A DNA stretch of 64,000 bases from Carboxylicivirga taeanensis. GTDB lineage: Bacteria > Bacteroidota > Bacteroidia > Bacteroidales > Marinilabiliaceae. The notes under the pieces were generated by a model, which saw nothing but the letters and a program-made list of their open reading frames with translations, was not told the DNA's origin and did not search any database. The DNA lies in contig NZ_JBPUSJ010000002.1 of the NCBI RefSeq assembly GCF_051851475.1, forward strand, positions 405,551-469,550, read 5' to 3'. Position numbers and translations under genes: made by a program. This document shows positions 45,512 to 54,111 of this stretch, piece by piece (position 1 is the stretch's first letter; every line of letters starts with the position of its first letter).

Positions 45512-48500
45512 ATGACCCGAATACAATTTCTATTACTATCATTTTTGTTGCTGTTGACCAGTTTTGTGACGGCACAAAGCAACTACCCGATATATGTGAC
45601 GCCAACGCTCACACCTCCCTACTCGTTAAAGCTTAGCGATTACGGGGCGGTAGGTTCGCAGCACCTGATGGTACAGATAAATGTCAATGATTTAAACATT
45701 GTTGATCTGCCGGTTAAGCTGCATATTAAACTCGAAACGGCGGGTGTCACCATCGAAACACCGCCCACCATTACGACAACACCTATCTATCTCAATGGTG
45801 GTGTTACCAGCATCTTGTTTGGCGAAGATTTGGCCGACTATTTCCATATCAACAACCTGATATTTAAGGGTTACAGCAAGGATGCCTATAAGCGTACCGG
45901 GCAGTTACCAGGTGGGTTTTATAAGTTTACGGTGGAGGTGCTGCACTATAATACCAACCGTTTGATATCCAACAGCGGCAACACCTCGGCGTGGATAGTA
46001 CTAGGTAAGCCACCGGTGCTGCAACTACCCGAGCAAGGAGAGGAGATGGGGCAATATCCGGGCATGCCGCTCAGCTTCTCATGGCTGGCCAGTAATGTGG
46101 GTTCGCCGGTTTCGGTAGGAACCATCCAGTACACCTTTGAATTATGGGAGATGCGTGTGGAAGGCGTGGACCCCAATACAGTGGTTCAGAGTATTCCGGT
46201 CTTTCACGAGGAAACCACCTTTAATACCTTCTGCCAGATCTATCCGGCCACGCTGATGATGGAGCCGGGGATGCGCTATGCCTGGCGGATTACAGCCAAA
46301 GATGCCAGTGGCTATGTGCCCTTTGAGCAGGACGGGCACAGCCAGGTGCGTACCTTCGTTTACAAGGCCAAGTGTGAGGATGTGAGTCAACTGAAGGCAG
46401 AGGCACGTGGACGCAGCGCTACGTTTACCTGGGATGTGGAACCCAACCACACCTCTTTTAATGTGGAGATACGGCAGCCTGCAACGGGCTGGATGCTCAA
46501 CAGCGAAACCTATGATAGCAAGGCGGCTTTTTTTGACCTCGACCAGGGGCAGGTGTATGAGATGCGGGTGCAGGCCGTGTGTAATGCCGACCCTTCGTCG
46601 GTGAGTGATTACAGTGAGTGGACCAGCGTTAAGATACCCGTTCAGCAGCCGCTGATTGATACGCTCAATTGCCCCACTTGCGGTTGCGACGATAATTTGC
46701 CCCAGGTAAACCTGACTAATTTTGAGTTGCGCAGCGACCTGGCACCCGGCGATACCATTATTAATAAAACCGGTACTACGCGCTTTATTCTGCATAAGGT
46801 AGAGCCCCAGGGCGAGAATACCTATACCGGCATTTTCTATTACTGGGCCGAAATATGGGGCATTAAGTTTGTGTGTGAGTACGACAACCTGCAGGTAAAC
46901 ACCGACAATGTGATTGTGAACATGAACTTTGAGAGTGTTTACGACCCCCAGTTTTTGCTCGATGTTGATGCGCTGACGGATTACCTGGGCGAACTGGCCG
47001 ATAACCTTGCCACAGTAACCACAGGCATGGCAGTAAAAGATACCCTGAAGGTGGATGAACCTTTTGATGTCATTTATGTGAACGATACGGGACAGGTAGT
47101 AGCCGTGAAGGTGGATGCCGATGGCAAGGTGGATGAAAAGGTAATTGGCCACAGCAGCGATTTAGACAAAACATTGGTGACCAATAAAGAGGGGAAAGAA
47201 TATGTGATAAGCGGCAACGGCCAGGCCATGGGCGTGGAGGAGTTTAAAGCCACGGGTGGTAACTCACGATTGCTAAAGAAACACAACGAAGAAAAGGAAA
47301 CCAATAATCTGTCCCAGGGCGGCATGGTTGGCTTTCGAGCTTCGGAAAAGCAGCACTATGGCTTTGATAGTTACAGTGACCTGAAGAAAAATTTGCAAGC
47401 GCACTACCTGCCGCTTAGTAACGGCTACCGACCTGCCTGGAAAAGCCTGCCGGCCTTTGGTACCGACCCGGTAGAGGCAGATACCTATGATAAGGTGGTG
47501 TTTAAAGATGAGATGGGGCTGCCGGCTATTGCTACAGCTGCTGGCCTTAGCTTACGTGGCAGCTTTGACGGAGCTGAGGTGCCGCTTTATGCCTACCGCG
47601 ATACCACTACCATTGTGGGTAAGCTCAACATGGTGAGCTATGCCCCCAAAACCCTGAAGCTATACCTTGTGCCGGTTAATACAACCACATTGCCCGATAT
47701 ATTTCCGCTACAGGATACCATCAACGATATTTATAAGCAGGCGGTGGTAAGCTGGCAGGTGACTCCTGTAAAAAAGCCTGTTGAGGTAACTTTCCCCGGC
47801 GGGCAAATGACCCATGGTGGCTCAGGTAGCTTCTCAACCTACAATGCCGACCAAAAAGCCATTATCAATGCCTTTACCGCCCAGGGGAATGTCATTGATA
47901 AAAACGCATTCTACCTCTTTTTTATTGATAATGTAACCGATAAGGGTAGTAGTATTGCCGGCTTTATGCCCTTGCAAAGGCAGTTTGGATTTATCTATGG
48001 CAGGCCAAACTACAACACCATTGCCCATGAGCTGGCACATGGGGCCTTCAACCTCTACCATACCTTCTCGGCTCATGATAATGTTGCGCCCGAAGGGGCC
48101 ACACCAAACCTGATGGACTATACCCCTGGAGCCCGCCAGCTTTGGAAGCACCAGTGGGACTTGATACATAACCCGGAGAACCTGGTACTTGGCTTTATGC
48201 AGGATGAAGAGGAGGGGGAGGCGATACGTGATGATAAGGATAAGCTATTGTCATTAATGAATACTCTTGGAAACAATGTTTTTGTGTTTTTAAAGAAGTG
48301 TGATAGACAACAGAGGGAAGGGGAACTGTCTTTTATTTTTAGTGGGATAAAATATAAAGCTGTTGTTGGTAAATACGATTATATTACCGGAGATATCGAA
48401 ATAAATGAAGGACAACTAACTACAAATGAAATTCAAGCTCAATATAATGAACTTGATGTACCTCAAGGTTTAGAAGAGTTTATTCTTATAGGACGTGATA

Positions 48501-50248
48501 ATAAAGCTATAATTTGTCACACAAACGAGGATTATAGCAGCTTTTGTAGCAATAGTAATAATCATGAATCATCAAATTTTATTGCAAAATGGATGTCTGA
48601 TATTGCAAATTGTGTTCATGATAATTCATTTTATCAGCATGAGTATAAATTGACTAGTTCTGATACCGAGTCATTTGAATCTATTAAGAGTGAGTTAGAC
48701 AATCAACTAAGTATTAGTTATTTCAGCAATGTAAAAATTGTTATCCGATTAATAGATTCTAATGGTAATTCCACGAAGCTTTATTCAAAAGGAATTTCAT
48801 CTGATAATGAAGCTGAAATTGCTGTTGATTTCTTCATTGATTACGCAAATAAGAAAGTGTATTTGAATGAGCAAATTAGTGATGATTTCATAGATGCGTC
48901 AAAACTTAGCTCAAAAATAAAAGCCACTGCAACTCAAAGAAACTTATCCCTATCAGAACTTCAGCAAGAATCATCTATTGCTTTTGAGTTACTGCGAGAA
49001 GAGCGAATTAATTATGGTAGTGGTTTTATAGCTAGTATTAAAAATCTATTGGCATCATATACTACCGGCTTACAGGTTACCGGTAAAATTGGTAAAAACG
49101 TATGGGAAGTTGGTGAGATACCGGATGGTCTTTGGTATAGTAAAGGAGAAGGACGTCAATATTATCAAGGTAAATTCACTATTCCGGGCGTTCCTTCCGG
49201 TGCAGTTGATGGAATTATTGGAGAAGTAGCAGGATTGCCATTGATGATTAAAACAACTGGGGAAATAGCATTAGATGCAGAGAAGCGTCAAGCATTTACT
49301 CAAGTGTTTTCAAAAGATGGTATGCAAATGATGCTCGATGGTATTGTCGAGGATTTTAAGGATGAAGAAAAACGTCCTTATGCCATCTCAAAAACAACTG
49401 TTGAGGTAGCATCTATGTTTGTGCCAGGAGGAGCAATCGTAAAAATCGGAGAAAAGGCAGGAAAAGAATTAGCAGAAGAAGCATTAACAGCCTTTATAAA
49501 TCAATTACCTGGTGGGCCTCAAATTGCTAAGGGATTATCAAAGTTAAAGTTTGAAGAGTTAGTTAAAGTTGTTAAAGAGTTAGGTGATAGGGTAGATTTT
49601 GATAAGATAGCTAAACAAATCGGCGAGTTTTCCGAGATGACACGTCTTCGCTTTGCCAAAGATTTGCTTAATGATGTTACTTTCTTTGAGGAAGTAATTG
49701 GTAATCCAGACATTATTAAGTTATTTCAAATTCATAAATTCGACCTTTCGGCATCCGAACTTGGAGATCTTTATGAGATTTTCAAAACTATGACAACAGA
49801 AACTGCTGAAAAATGGAAGAATTATGGAGATGAGATGCAAGCTGTGTTAAAGAAATTCAAGCTGGCTGATGATTTTGAAAAGCTTGTTTCCAAACATCTT
49901 AGAACAGTATTTAAAGCAGAAGATGGCTTTAGTGTAACAAGTCAGGTTTATTTAAAAGTTGATGGTGTTACGTCTATTGCCGATGATATTATTTATAATT
50001 CCAAAACGAATCAGTTCATATTAAATGAAACAAAATACGGTGTTTCAAACATATTAAGTAAAAATCAGAAAATAATTGAAGATGCTGTTAAAGCTGGGAA
50101 AAAACTTGAAATAAGAACTGTCGAGGACTTTATAGTAAATGGAAAAGTAATCTTCTCTCAAGGTGATAAAATTACAATTTCAAGAATGTTACGTTCGCAT
50201 AGTGTAGAAGGAATAATAACAAATAACACAATAAAAACAATATGGTAA
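45512..50248 (+). CDS. TANFOR-domain protein with metalloprotease domain and C-terminal PD-(D/E)XK-like toxin
   Basis: 1,578 residues from the ATG at 45512 (the frame opens at 45458, but those codons are repeat DNA). After the signal peptide (MTRIQFLLLSFLLLLTSFVTA), residues about 22-290 match the TANFOR domain known from Tannerella forsythia (YPIYVTPTLTPPYSLKLSDY, GYSKDAYKRTGQLPGGFYKF). Fn3-like domains follow (about 295-390), then an unknown region with cysteine-rich CPTCGCDDN. A zinc metalloprotease motif HELAH sits at 839-843 (Glu840), with a downstream LMDY as possible Met-turn. From about residue 905 the DNA becomes much AT-richer. A hydrophobic Gly-rich stretch (about 1230-1330) precedes helices and the C-terminal ~110 residues, where Asp1491-Asp1492 and Glu1506-x-Lys1508 fit a PD-(D/E)XK nuclease core. 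No T9SS tail. I infer a polymorphic toxin with protease-released C-terminus; its immunity gene overlaps the stop. Confidence 0.85.
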   Translation: MTRIQFLLLSFLLLLTSFVTAQSNYPIYVTPTLTPPYSLKLSDYGAVGSQHLMVQINVNDLNIVDLPVKLHIKLETAGVTIETPPTITTTPIYLNGGVTSILFGEDLADYFHINNLIFKGYSKDAYKRTGQLPGGFYKFTVEVLHYNTNRLISNSGNTSAWIVLGKPPVLQLPEQGEEMGQYPGMPLSFSWLASNVGSPVSVGTIQYTFELWEMRVEGVDPNTVVQSIPVFHEETTFNTFCQIYPATLMMEPGMRYAWRITAKDASGYVPFEQDGHSQVRTFVYKAKCEDVSQLKAEARGRSATFTWDVEPNHTSFNVEIRQPATGWMLNSETYDSKAAFFDLDQGQVYEMRVQAVCNADPSSVSDYSEWTSVKIPVQQPLIDTLNCPTCGCDDNLPQVNLTNFELRSDLAPGDTIINKTGTTRFILHKVEPQGENTYTGIFYYWAEIWGIKFVCEYDNLQVNTDNVIVNMNFESVYDPQFLLDVDALTDYLGELADNLATVTTGMAVKDTLKVDEPFDVIYVNDTGQVVAVKVDADGKVDEKVIGHSSDLDKTLVTNKEGKEYVISGNGQAMGVEEFKATGGNSRLLKKHNEEKETNNLSQGGMVGFRASEKQHYGFDSYSDLKKNLQAHYLPLSNGYRPAWKSLPAFGTDPVEADTYDKVVFKDEMGLPAIATAAGLSLRGSFDGAEVPLYAYRDTTTIVGKLNMVSYAPKTLKLYLVPVNTTTLPDIFPLQDTINDIYKQAVVSWQVTPVKKPVEVTFPGGQMTHGGSGSFSTYNADQKAIINAFTAQGNVIDKNAFYLFFIDNVTDKGSSIAGFMPLQRQFGFIYGRPNYNTIAHELAHGAFNLYHTFSAHDNVAPEGATPNLMDYTPGARQLWKHQWDLIHNPENLVLGFMQDEEEGEAIRDDKDKLLSLMNTLGNNVFVFLKKCDRQQREGELSFIFSGIKYKAVVGKYDYITGDIEINEGQLTTNEIQAQYNELDVPQGLEEFILIGRDNKAIICHTNEDYSSFCSNSNNHESSNFIAKWMSDIANCVHDNSFYQHEYKLTSSDTESFESIKSELDNQLSISYFSNVKIVIRLIDSNGNSTKLYSKGISSDNEAEIAVDFFIDYANKKVYLNEQISDDFIDASKLSSKIKATATQRNLSLSELQQESSIAFELLREERINYGSGFIASIKNLLASYTTGLQVTGKIGKNVWEVGEIPDGLWYSKGEGRQYYQGKFTIPGVPSGAVDGIIGEVAGLPLMIKTTGEIALDAEKRQAFTQVFSKDGMQMMLDGIVEDFKDEEKRPYAISKTTVEVASMFVPGGAIVKIGEKAGKELAEEALTAFINQLPGGPQIAKGLSKLKFEELVKVVKELGDRVDFDKIAKQIGEFSEMTRLRFAKDLLNDVTFFEEVIGNPDIIKLFQIHKFDLSASELGDLYEIFKTMTTETAEKWKNYGDEMQAVLKKFKLADDFEKLVSKHLRTVFKAEDGFSVTSQVYLKVDGVTSIADDIIYNSKTNQFILNETKYGVSNILSKNQKIIEDAVKAGKKLEIRTVEDFIVNGKVIFSQGDKITISRMLRSHSVEGIITNNTIKTIW

Positions 50249-50913
50249 TGTTAAACAAGAAATATGTGACAAATGAGATACGTACACAAATAGCTGAGAA
50301 TTTAAAAAATGATGGATTTAAATATATAAAAGCAAAAGAACGTATAATACGCAAACATGATAATGGTTTTGATGTAATTTATATCAGGGTAGTTGATTAT
50401 GCTCCTATCTTTCTGATAGAATATTCTATTGCAATACGCCTAAATACAGTAGAAGATTCTGTAAACAAGTTTCTTGGAGAAGAATTATTTAACCCTAAAA
50501 ACAAACCTCTAACTACGACCGTAGCTTCATCTTATGATTTATTATCGGGAACAAATCATAAGTTTATTGAAATATCATCAGAAGATGAGTTGAAAACCTT
50601 AGTACAAAAATTAATAGAACTCACAAAAAATAAAGCTTATAGCTTTTTTCAAACATACAGAAGCCTTTCAAATACAAATAAATTGAAAAAAAACCAAATT
50701 CTTAATGATGATACTGGTTTGAGTAATATATTGAGAAATCTAATGCAGTCACTTACACTGATGAAGCTATGTAACGACCCTGATTTTGATGAATTGTGTG
50801 AGAAATATAAAGAATTATATGCTCCTTGGGTAGGTCAGGAAGTTGCAGGTCGTAAAGCCATGGATGATTTGATTAGCAATCTTAAATCAAAGACACAGGA
50901 TAGTAGGCCATGA
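50242..50913 (+). CDS. Putative immunity protein of the TANFOR toxin
   Basis: 223 residues, no signal peptide, so cytoplasmic. It starts at 50242, inside the last codons of the toxin gene (ATGGTAATG spans the toxin stop; a second ATG is at 50248), which suggests coupled translation. The N-terminal part (KKYVTNEIRTQIAENLKNDG and then FKYIKAKERIIRK) is followed by an alpha/beta domain and a helical end. No family is recognised with certainty. The assignment rests on position (directly behind a toxin C-terminus), on matching AT-rich composition, and on the truncated paralogue next to it; tandem immunity paralogues are typical for polymorphic toxin loci. Confidence 0.65.
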   Translation: MVMLNKKYVTNEIRTQIAENLKNDGFKYIKAKERIIRKHDNGFDVIYIRVVDYAPIFLIEYSIAIRLNTVEDSVNKFLGEELFNPKNKPLTTTVASSYDLLSGTNHKFIEISSEDELKTLVQKLIELTKNKAYSFFQTYRSLSNTNKLKKNQILNDDTGLSNILRNLMQSLTLMKLCNDPDFDELCEKYKELYAPWVGQEVAGRKAMDDLISNLKSKTQDSRP

Positions 50914-51095
50914 TGACGAAGAAATATGTATTTACAGAGACTGCAAGGCGAATAGAAGATCGGTTTAAATCACAGGGTTTTAAGTTTGTTAAGTCGAATG
51001 GAAGAATACTAAATAATTATGCCCCCTCGTTCGGCGTAGAAGCCAATAAAAGGCAGCTCGGCGAAGTGTTCCACTTCGTCGACCATAACAAGTAG
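50910..51095 (+). pseudogene. Truncated second immunity paralogue
   Basis: The frame starts with a 4-base ATGA overlap with the preceding gene. Its first ~36 residues (KKYVFTETARRIEDRFKSQG, FKFVKSNGRIL) clearly parallel the start of the 223-residue immunity protein (KKYVTNEIRTQIAENLKNDG, FKYIKAKERII). After YAPSFG the frame runs into REP/RAYT element DNA (from about 51027), reads about 20 unrelated residues and stops at 51095. The rest of the gene is missing on the far side of the element, so insertion was accompanied by deletion. Confidence 0.75.
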
Positions 51096-51211
51096 TTGGC
51101 AACTACATCAGTATGCAAACGAATAATACCGATTATACATTAAAACGAGCCATATTTCACTTCGTTCGGCGTAGCGTTTCGCTACGTCGCTGCAAATAAG
51201 GCCTCTGGCCT
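51062..51211. repeat. Left REP-like hairpin cluster
   Basis: Four perfect short hairpins: CGAAGTG/CACTTCG (51062-51078), GTAGTT/AACTAC (51092-51106), CGTAGCG/CGCTACG (51170-51186) and AGGCC/GGCCT (51199-51211). Confidence 0.8.
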
Positions 51212-51262
51212 ATAATCACGATTCAAACAAATTTATATTTATAACTATCGCCTACTGCTAAT

Positions 51263-51832
51263 ATGAGCACTGGCTATAAAATAGATAATCAGGATGGCGC
51301 CTATTACATCACTTTATAAATTGTGAGCTGGGCGGACTTATTTTCGCGTCAGGTTTATCGAAATATAATCATTGACAACTTACAATATTGCATAGCTAAT
51401 AAAGGTTTGATTATTTATGCTTATGTCATAATGAGTAACCATGTCCATTTATTGGTGCAAAGTAATAGTGGTCAATTAAGTAATACTATTCGCGATTTTA
51501 AGAGCTATACCAGTAAAAAGTTCATACAGTGCATTGAGCAAAATAAAGAAAGTCGTTCTGAGTGGTTATTGAACGTATTTAAACAAGCTGCCTCAATGCA
51601 CAAGCGCAATAGCCATTATCAGGTTTGGACACATGAGAACCATGCAGTACATGTCTATTCAGATAAGTTTGTAATGCAGAAACTGGATTATATACATATG
51701 AATCCGGCACGAGCAGGCTTGGTTCGTCAGCCTGAAGATTATATTTATTCAAGTGCCTGTAATTATGCTGGTGAAACGGCTGTTTTGCCAGAAGTTGAAG
51801 TTTTAACATTAAGCGTAATATCAGTGAAGTGA
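51263..51832 (+). pseudogene. REP-associated tyrosine transposase (RAYT, Y1 family), interrupted by a stop codon
   Basis: The natural start is the ATG at 51263 (MSTGYKIDNQDGAYYITL), but codon 19 is TAA (51317-51319). The same frame resumes at once and is open from the GTG at 51323 to 51832. The body has the HUH motif (SNHVHLLVQ) and the nucleophile-bearing segment QKLDYIHMNPARAGLV, with the conserved end YIYSSACNYAGE. Family: single-strand transposases related to IS200/IS605 that act on REP sequences. The stop lies where relatives read YFITFTVVGW..., so it is a nonsense change; a shortened product from GTG would lack the first beta-strand. Confidence 0.85.
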
Positions 51833-51837
51833 TAGTC

Positions 51838-51900
51838 AGGCCAGAGGCCTCCGTACCAACGGAGCAGGCTTTGCCGGATTAAACGTAGCGAGACGCTACG
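51838..51900. repeat. Right REP-like hairpin cluster
   Basis: AGGCC/GGCCT (51838-51850), CTCCGT/ACGGAG (51849-51864) and CGTAGCG/CGCTACG (51884-51900). The first and last mirror the left cluster. Confidence 0.8.
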
Positions 51901-52099
51901 CTTAACAGGGTGCTGCTTAAGAGAATGGCCTGGTAAATATGTTTAATGGCGCAACAGTAAAACTATTGAGTTTTGTTAAGTTGCTGGCAGAAAGTGTATC
52001 CCATATTGCCTGAAATAAGATAAAAAGCTGGATGAGTGTTTAGAATTCATCTTTTTATTGTAAAAGATTATGTTATTTTACCCATAAAATTCAAAATCT

Positions 52100-53116
52100 A
52101 TGAAGATGAAGCACCTCTGTTTTGCCTTGTTAATTTTATTTGTGGCTTGTCAGCCCAATCATACAAAATCGGATCAGCTGCTCAACCTGGAGGGCGATTA
52201 TCTGGGGCAATCACTTCCGGATTCCCTTCCTGAAATTTTTGCGCCAGGTATTATTAATACCGGTAAGTTTACCCGCGATATCACCATGACACCCGAAGGG
52301 GATGAAATCTGGTTCAGTATCTGCGGTCATGCATTTAGTTATGGTACTATCCTTTTTACAAAGCGAACTGAAGAGGGATGGACCCAGCCACAGGTGGCCC
52401 CCTTCGCCACCAATTCTAAATACCATTACATTGAGCCATTCATTTCGCCTGATGGGAAGTACCTTTATTTTGCCTCCAACTGTGCTGAGGATCTGGAGGG
52501 TGAAGTCAAAGATTTTGACATTTGGCGTTGTGAGCGCCTGGGCACACAATGGGGTGAGCCAGTAAATATCGGTTGGCCTGTAAATACAGCCGGGGATGAA
52601 TTTTTCCCTTCTATAACGTCAACAGGCACCATTTACTATACCAGTGAAACCCAAGGGAGTGAAGGGGTGATTCTGAAAGCACTTGCCACTCAATCCGGTT
52701 TTGCGCAGCCCGATTCTTTGCCGCGTTCAATAAATTGCGGACGTACGCGCTACAATGCCTTTATTTCTCCCGACGAATCATTTTTAATACAAGGTGTATG
52801 GGGGCTGGAAGATAGCTACGGAGGTACCGATTATTATATCTTTTTCAGAGATGAAAAAGGCGAGTGGTCGCAGGCACTTAATATGGGTGATAAAGTCAAT
52901 TCGAAAGGACATGCTGAGTATGCAGCTTCTCTATCTCCCGATGGCAACTATTTGTTTTTTATGAGCGATAGGGTGCAAGATACGTTTAAGGGCGAAAAGT
53001 TAATGACAGCTGCTTTGCTTGATCAACTGCATAACACCGGTGGTAATGGTCTTTCTACAGTTTATTGGATGAGGAGTGATTTTATCAATACGCTGCGAAA
53101 GCAAGCGCAATGGTAG
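52100..53116 (+). CDS. PD40 beta-propeller lipoprotein
   Basis: 338 residues. A lipoprotein signal (MKMKHLCFALLILFVACQPN, Cys about 17) precedes a propeller built of PD40/WD40-like repeats: FISPDGKYLYFAS, FFPSITSTGTIYYTS, FISPDESFLIQGVW and LSPDGNYLFFMSDR. Such propellers occur in TolB and in many Bacteroidota lipoproteins (for example PorE/OmpA-type T9SS components) as binding platforms; this one lacks an OmpA domain. The base composition is back to that of the core after the AT-rich toxin/immunity part. Partner unknown. Confidence 0.85.
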   Translation: MKMKHLCFALLILFVACQPNHTKSDQLLNLEGDYLGQSLPDSLPEIFAPGIINTGKFTRDITMTPEGDEIWFSICGHAFSYGTILFTKRTEEGWTQPQVAPFATNSKYHYIEPFISPDGKYLYFASNCAEDLEGEVKDFDIWRCERLGTQWGEPVNIGWPVNTAGDEFFPSITSTGTIYYTSETQGSEGVILKALATQSGFAQPDSLPRSINCGRTRYNAFISPDESFLIQGVWGLEDSYGGTDYYIFFRDEKGEWSQALNMGDKVNSKGHAEYAASLSPDGNYLFFMSDRVQDTFKGEKLMTAALLDQLHNTGGNGLSTVYWMRSDFINTLRKQAQW

Positions 53117-53307
53117 AAGATGGATGTTCTAAAGTTTGAGGCAGCCAAAGAATGGGGCTATCAACTTATCCCTCCTCTCGCTACAGCATATGTCCTCACC
53201 CGCGGTTCATCTAAGTAGTTGAAGTATCCATAGCTAACCACATCAATATCTGCGGATACCAAAAACGATTATAAACTTAATAACTCACACACAATTAAAC
53301 TTTTACA

Positions 53308-54009
53308 ATGAAACACATATTAAGGTATTTAGTGCTGGCCTTATTAGCCGGTGCTTTTTTTGCATGTGAAAAGGATGATGAACCAGTAAATAGGACTCCT
53401 GCAACAGGAGAGTATGACGGCGTGTATGCCGACTCTTTTCACGAGAGTATAGTAATTATTGGTGGGAGTGAATTCACCTTATATGAGTATGATTATGAGT
53501 TTGATGAGGTCACTTTTGTTACCGGTTTTGTAAACATTGAAGGACAGCTTATTTATGATAGCGATATGAGCCTATATAAAATACACTTAGATGCTAGTGT
53601 TACAGCTGAGAACACAATTCAGGGGACATTTGAGATATCAATGGGAAATACTACCGATTTCAAAGGCTTAGGACGTTTAGCAAGACTGGAACAATTTGAT
53701 GAACGCAGTAACACGGCTGAAGAAGGTTTTTACGAGGGCAAAATAATCAAACCTTATTGGAACTCCGATACGGATGTATCTTTCATAGCGGTTGTTTATG
53801 GTAAAAAAATAATGGTTGTGAGACGATTAATAGGCTTTAAAGCAATATCACCATTGGTAGATGGCAGTTTTGATTTGGTTTCGGAAGACGGTCAACAAAT
53901 GCAAGGAACGATTACCAAAGGCTTGATAATGGGGACTTACATCCCAAGATCTCAGGGAGAACCCAAAGATATAACTGCTAATAAATACTATCCAAAGCCC
54001 TATAATTAA
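53308..54009 (+). CDS. Lipoprotein of unknown function
   Basis: 233 residues with a lipoprotein signal ending LLAGAFFACEKDDE (Cys about 20). The mature part is beta-rich (for example YDGVYADSFHESIVIIGGSE) and has two similar halves, each around a [EY]-x-G-x-[YV]-x-[DG] start (GEYDGVYAD and EGFYEGKII), like small lipocalin- or META-like sandwiches. No family is recognised. It lies in the same-strand run between the PD40 and Fn3 genes. Confidence 0.6.
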   Translation: MKHILRYLVLALLAGAFFACEKDDEPVNRTPATGEYDGVYADSFHESIVIIGGSEFTLYEYDYEFDEVTFVTGFVNIEGQLIYDSDMSLYKIHLDASVTAENTIQGTFEISMGNTTDFKGLGRLARLEQFDERSNTAEEGFYEGKIIKPYWNSDTDVSFIAVVYGKKIMVVRRLIGFKAISPLVDGSFDLVSEDGQQMQGTITKGLIMGTYIPRSQGEPKDITANKYYPKPYN

Positions 54010-54111
54010 GTATTCAATTAGTTAAGCTTACAATGCAATTGTCATACGTATCCCCATGTGTGGTAATGCAGTAAGGTGTTTACTTAATCCATATACTATA
54101 AACTTTTATTG

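Larger units (their letters stand above)
51027..51907 (+). mobile_element. RAYT/REP element (REPtron-like)
   Basis: A REP-associated tyrosine transposase frame lies between mirrored hairpins. Left of the gene the order is CGTAGCG-CGCTACG (51170-51186) then AGGCC-GGCCT (51199-51211); right of it AGGCC-GGCCT (51838-51850) then CGTAGCG-CGCTACG (51884-51900). TCGTTCGGCGTAG occurs at both 51027-51039 and 51162-51174, so the left end is duplicated or extended. Boundaries are estimates. Confidence 0.75.

Noticed and set aside
46142..47152. 336-codon open frame on the minus strand
   Set aside because: Antisense to the TANFOR gene, whose plus-strand frame has a signal peptide and a recognised domain; the product is His/Ile-rich antisense translation.
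45512..50248. T9SS C-terminal sorting signal on the TANFOR protein
   Set aside because: The C-terminus ends in the nuclease-like domain (…SHSVEGIITNNTIKTIW) with no NP-x-x-G / G-x-Y pattern, so export through T9SS by the usual tail is not supported.
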